Source of the DNA: Thermomucor indicae-seudaticae
Taxonomy: Eukaryota; Mucoromycota; Mucoromycetes; Mucorales; Lichtheimiaceae
Reading direction: 5' to 3'
Length of the DNA: 35,206 nucleotides
Assembly (NCBI GenBank): GCA_000787465.1
Contig: JSYX01000369.1
Span: 1-35,206 of the forward strand
The notes under the pieces are model-generated. The model was not told where the DNA came from. It searched no databases and was given only the letters and a program-made list of their open reading frames with translations. Below are positions 32,549-35,206 of the stretch, in pieces. The stretch's first letter is position 1, and each line of letters starts with the position of its first letter. Both the position numbers and the translations under genes were made by a program.

Positions 32549-34607
32549 ATGGTTATAAAGGCTCCAGCGTACCTAGCTTGGCGTACCTGTTTCATTGCGT
32601 TATGCGCATTAGCGTCCTCAATTCATGGCTACCCCGCGAATATCTTCTTGGCTGCTGAAGAAGGAGGAGGAGCGCATGATATAGACTATGGCTCGGCCTC
32701 ATTTTGGGAACGAATCGTGATTATAACCGTCCTTGTCCTTTTGGGTGGTGTCTTTGCCGGTATGGTTCGAATAGTCAGGAATCGGATAAAGCAAAAAGTA
32801 TTGACATTGCAACGGGCGGGTTAAGGTCTGACCCTGGGTCTTATGGGCTTGGACGAGACGAATCTCCATGTGTTGATCGAGTCAGGCACACCTACCGAAC
32901 GCGTAAACGCCAAAAAGGTCTTGTTACTCTTGGAACGCGGCAAGCATTGGGTTCTCGTCACCTTACTGCTCTCGAACGTGGTCATAAACGAAACCCTGCC
33001 AATTATCCTGGATGGTGTACTCGGAGGCGGCTGGCAGGCTGTGGTCATCTCCACAGCCCTGATTGTTATCTTTGGAGAGTGAGTCAGTTGTGATGTTAGT
33101 TGCTGATCAATCTTGTTGCTAACCCGTCCCTGATAGAGTCATCCCTCAGTGTAAGTGATCAACAAGGAAAAAAAGTAGAGGAGGTGTCAGTGAAACTTTG
33201 GCATTAATATACATGACACAGCCATATGTGTTCGTCACGGATTGGCCATTGGTGCAAAGACCGCGTGGTACGTCTCGTTATTTTGCAACTTGGGTGTATC
33301 ATGGACGCACTTTTGCTCATCACGGTACTGTTTAGGTTGGTGTTGGTTCTTATGTACATCATGTACCCTATCGCATACCCTACAGCATTGCTCTTGGATT
33401 ACTTTTTGGGAGAATCGCATGGAACAGTATACAAAAAGGCTGGTAAGTTCGCCAACCATTACAGAGGAGTAATAGTTTGCTGATTTGTGGCGGGAACAGG
33501 CCTTAAAACATTGGTTTCCCTTCATCAGGCTGTAAACCCCTCCGATGTAGAAGCATTAACTGCAGACGAAGTGACGATTATTGGTACGTATCTGATGGCA
33601 TCTTGCTTTGTTTCCCTACTTGCTCAACCAAGACTAGGTGCCGTCCTGGACTTGCGATCGAAGCCTGTGTCTCAAGTTATGACCCCAATTGAGGACGTAT
33701 TCACGCTGTCAGTGGAAGATATCCTGGATGAAGCACTTGTTGACAAAGTAAATCAGCGGCATAAACGACTGTCCTAACAACTGGAATGCTTATTGAAAGT
33801 GAGTAGATCTTGTCAGCTGGCTACTCTCGCATACCCGTCCACTCTGCAGACAACAAGTCTAACTTTGTCGGCATGCTGTTGACAAAGCGACTTATTACCT
33901 ATGACCCTGAAGATGCCTTGCCTGTCAAAGATTTGCAAATCAGCACTCTGCCTGAAACTGGTCCTGATACTAGCTGTCTGGATATCCTCAATTTCTTCCA
34001 AGAGGGCAAAAGTAAGGAACTTGCGATGAACATTTCAAAGATCAAGAGCTAAATACGGGGGTCTGCTTTCTTAGGTCATATGGCCCTTGTCTCCGAGGAT
34101 CCTGGAGGAGAAAGTGGAGCAATTGGCGTCATTACACTCGAGGATGTGATTGAAGAATTGATTGGCGAGGTAAGGAGCCTGAAAGAATTTGACAATAACA
34201 CGGATGTTGCTAATGTAACTATAGGAAATTATCGACGAGACTGATGTCTACGTGGACGGTAAGTCAAGAACAGGGAAAGATCTTGTGTATATGATCCTTA
34301 CTCTTTTTTTTCTTTTGATCTGTTACTAGTGCGCAATAAGATTCGCGTGGTACGTCGGCAGGTTCCTAATCGAAGAACGAGCCGAACGCCTGCTAGATGG
34401 ATCACGCGCAAACGTCATTCGCACCCTGTCTCTCCTAAGCAAGGCGAAGTGGTGCGCACTAATTCTTCCCAGTCTATTATCAACACCCAGACCCACAAAG
34501 TGATCGAGCCTTATCAAAAGACATATGGTGCGATCACAAGTGGAAAGCTATCCGTCTCACCTTCCAACGAACAAGAAAATCAACCACTCTTAAAAGATAC
34601 AAATTAG
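32549..34607 (+). CDS. MAM3: CNNM/Mam3-type DUF21-CBS membrane protein
   Basis: Family of divalent-metal (Mg, Mn) homeostasis proteins; yeast Mam3 acts at the vacuole. Eleven exons: 32549-32759, 32826-33078, 33137-33150, 33222-33267, 33336-33442, 33500-33583, 33638-33747, 33807-34011, 34075-34169, 34225-34258 and 34330-34607, giving 478 aa. A signal-peptide-like N-terminus precedes the DUF21 domain ([46 protein letters not shown]). Residues about 240-385 form the CBS pair, with [44 protein letters not shown] and TDVYVDV. The tail is basic and polar. Exon 3 is only 14 nt and encodes the conserved VIPQ. Cellular location and metal are inferred from the family. Confidence 0.92.
33137..33150 (+). 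other. 14-nt microexon encoding VIPQ
   Basis: Flanked by acceptor CCTGATAG and donor T|GTAAGT. It joins GGA-GA upstream and CC-ATA-TGT downstream to give FGEVIPQSICVRHG, the invariant DUF21 segment. Skipping it would shift the frame. Confidence 0.85.
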
Positions 34608-34878
34608 ATATATCATGTCGTCTTCACTGTATAAAAGCATAAAATATTCTATCACTGCTACTGTATACACTGCTTGCGACCTGCTCCCACTTTGTCTGCA
34701 GGTTCTGCTTTTGGACCTCCGACTTGGAACAGCCAAAAAATTTTTTCTCGACAAAAAGGAAGGCTCTTTCTCTTTTCCAGCTTTCACAAGCCCGCGTTCA
34801 GTAGACAGGTGAGGGTGAAATAACAACTAATGAACGGCGTAAGGGGGAGTCTAATATCTGAATCGGGGAAACACTAGC
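34608..34878 (+). promoter_or_regulatory. ribosomal-protein gene promoter region
   Basis: 271 bp between the CNNM-type stop codon and the L21 start. It includes CTTTCTCTTTTCCAGCTTTC, a pyrimidine-rich tract typical of ribosomal-protein promoters and leaders. No classical TATA box was found close to the ATG. Confidence 0.45.
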
Positions 34879-35206
34879 ATGCCGCACTCTTACGGTCGTA
34901 AGTACAACATTGCAATGACAATACCTTTCGCAGCGTAAGATTGATCCTCTGCCATTTTCAAGTTCGCGCTCGCACTCGCCACATGTTTGCTCGCAACTTC
35001 CGCGAGCATGGCGCCATTCCTCTTTCGACCTACTTGAAGACCTACAAGGTCGGTGATATCGTCGACATTAAGGCCAACGCTGCTGTCCAGAAGGGTATGC
35101 CCCACAAGTTCTACCATGGGTAAGATACTCTCCATTTTTTTATTCAGCATAATAGGCGATTATTCACCATGTGTTATTATTATAGTCGTACCGGTGTTGT
35201 CTACAA
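34879..35206 (+). CDS. RPL21: 60S ribosomal protein L21 (eL21), 5' part
   Basis: Structural protein of the large ribosomal subunit, cut by the right edge of the window. Exons: 34879-34897 (19 nt), 34963-35119 and 35186 onward. The spliced N-terminus reads MPHSYG then [17 protein letters not shown], followed by [15 protein letters not shown] and [16 protein letters not shown], all diagnostic for eL21. Position 7 is Leu where Tyr or Phe is common; this depends on acceptor TTTTCAAG at 34962. A very short first exon with an intron right after the start region is common in fungal ribosomal protein genes. Confidence 0.93.

Noticed and set aside
1..35206. tRNA or rRNA genes, transposase or reverse transcriptase frames, CRISPR arrays, biosynthetic clusters
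   Set aside because: Scanning by eye for B-box motifs, catalytic motifs and arrays on both strands gave nothing supportable; a dedicated search (tRNAscan, RepeatMasker) was not possible.

Overview
This window is nuclear DNA from a filamentous fungus, most likely an early-diverging one such as a Mucoromycota lineage. The evidence is a family-2 chitin synthase, compact spliceosomal introns (mostly about 50-80 nt, GTAAG-type donors, TAG/CAG acceptors, CTAAC-like branch sites), pyrimidine-rich leaders, and proteins such as a RUS/DUF647 protein and an RI-type LRR protein. The lineage is inferred from gene style; no database search was possible.

Layout. 1-3700: poorly resolved. It holds a possible minus-strand gene running off the left edge with a TATA box, and splice-consistent exon candidates of an unknown plus-strand gene near 1.9-2.3 kb. 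3709-5554: Sec2/Rabin-type Rab GEF. 5852-7159: ribonuclease-inhibitor-type LRR protein. 7484-9239: MOT1-type molybdate transporter. 9334-12115 (minus, the only confident minus-strand gene): COG6, 12 exons. 12190-20158: separase, about 27 exons and about 2,139 aa, sharing a 74-bp divergent promoter with COG6. 20159-21870: AT-rich intergenic DNA with palindromic elements. 21871-23988: RUS/DUF647 protein. 24144-26876: DEAD-box helicase Dbp4. 27503-28561: protein with four CBS-like units. 28688-31576: chitin synthase with a trinucleotide microsatellite on its stop codon. 32549-34607: CNNM/Mam3-type DUF21-CBS membrane protein with a 14-nt microexon. 34879-35206: 5' part of ribosomal protein L21 (eL21), cut by the right edge.

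The exon models were built by hand from splice signals, reading phase and family motifs. For every complete multi-exon gene the exon lengths sum to a multiple of three. The genes are mostly conserved cell-biology genes (exocytosis, Golgi tethering, chromatid separation, ribosome biogenesis, cell wall, ion and cofactor homeostasis). I see no operon-like system, mobile element, CRISPR or biosynthetic cluster, and nothing that I can defend as a wholly new system. The most noteworthy points are probable GC-AG introns in three genes, the VIPQ microexon, unusual residues in the separase active site, a likely mitochondrial presequence on the RUS protein, and the unresolved gene(s) in the first 3 kb.
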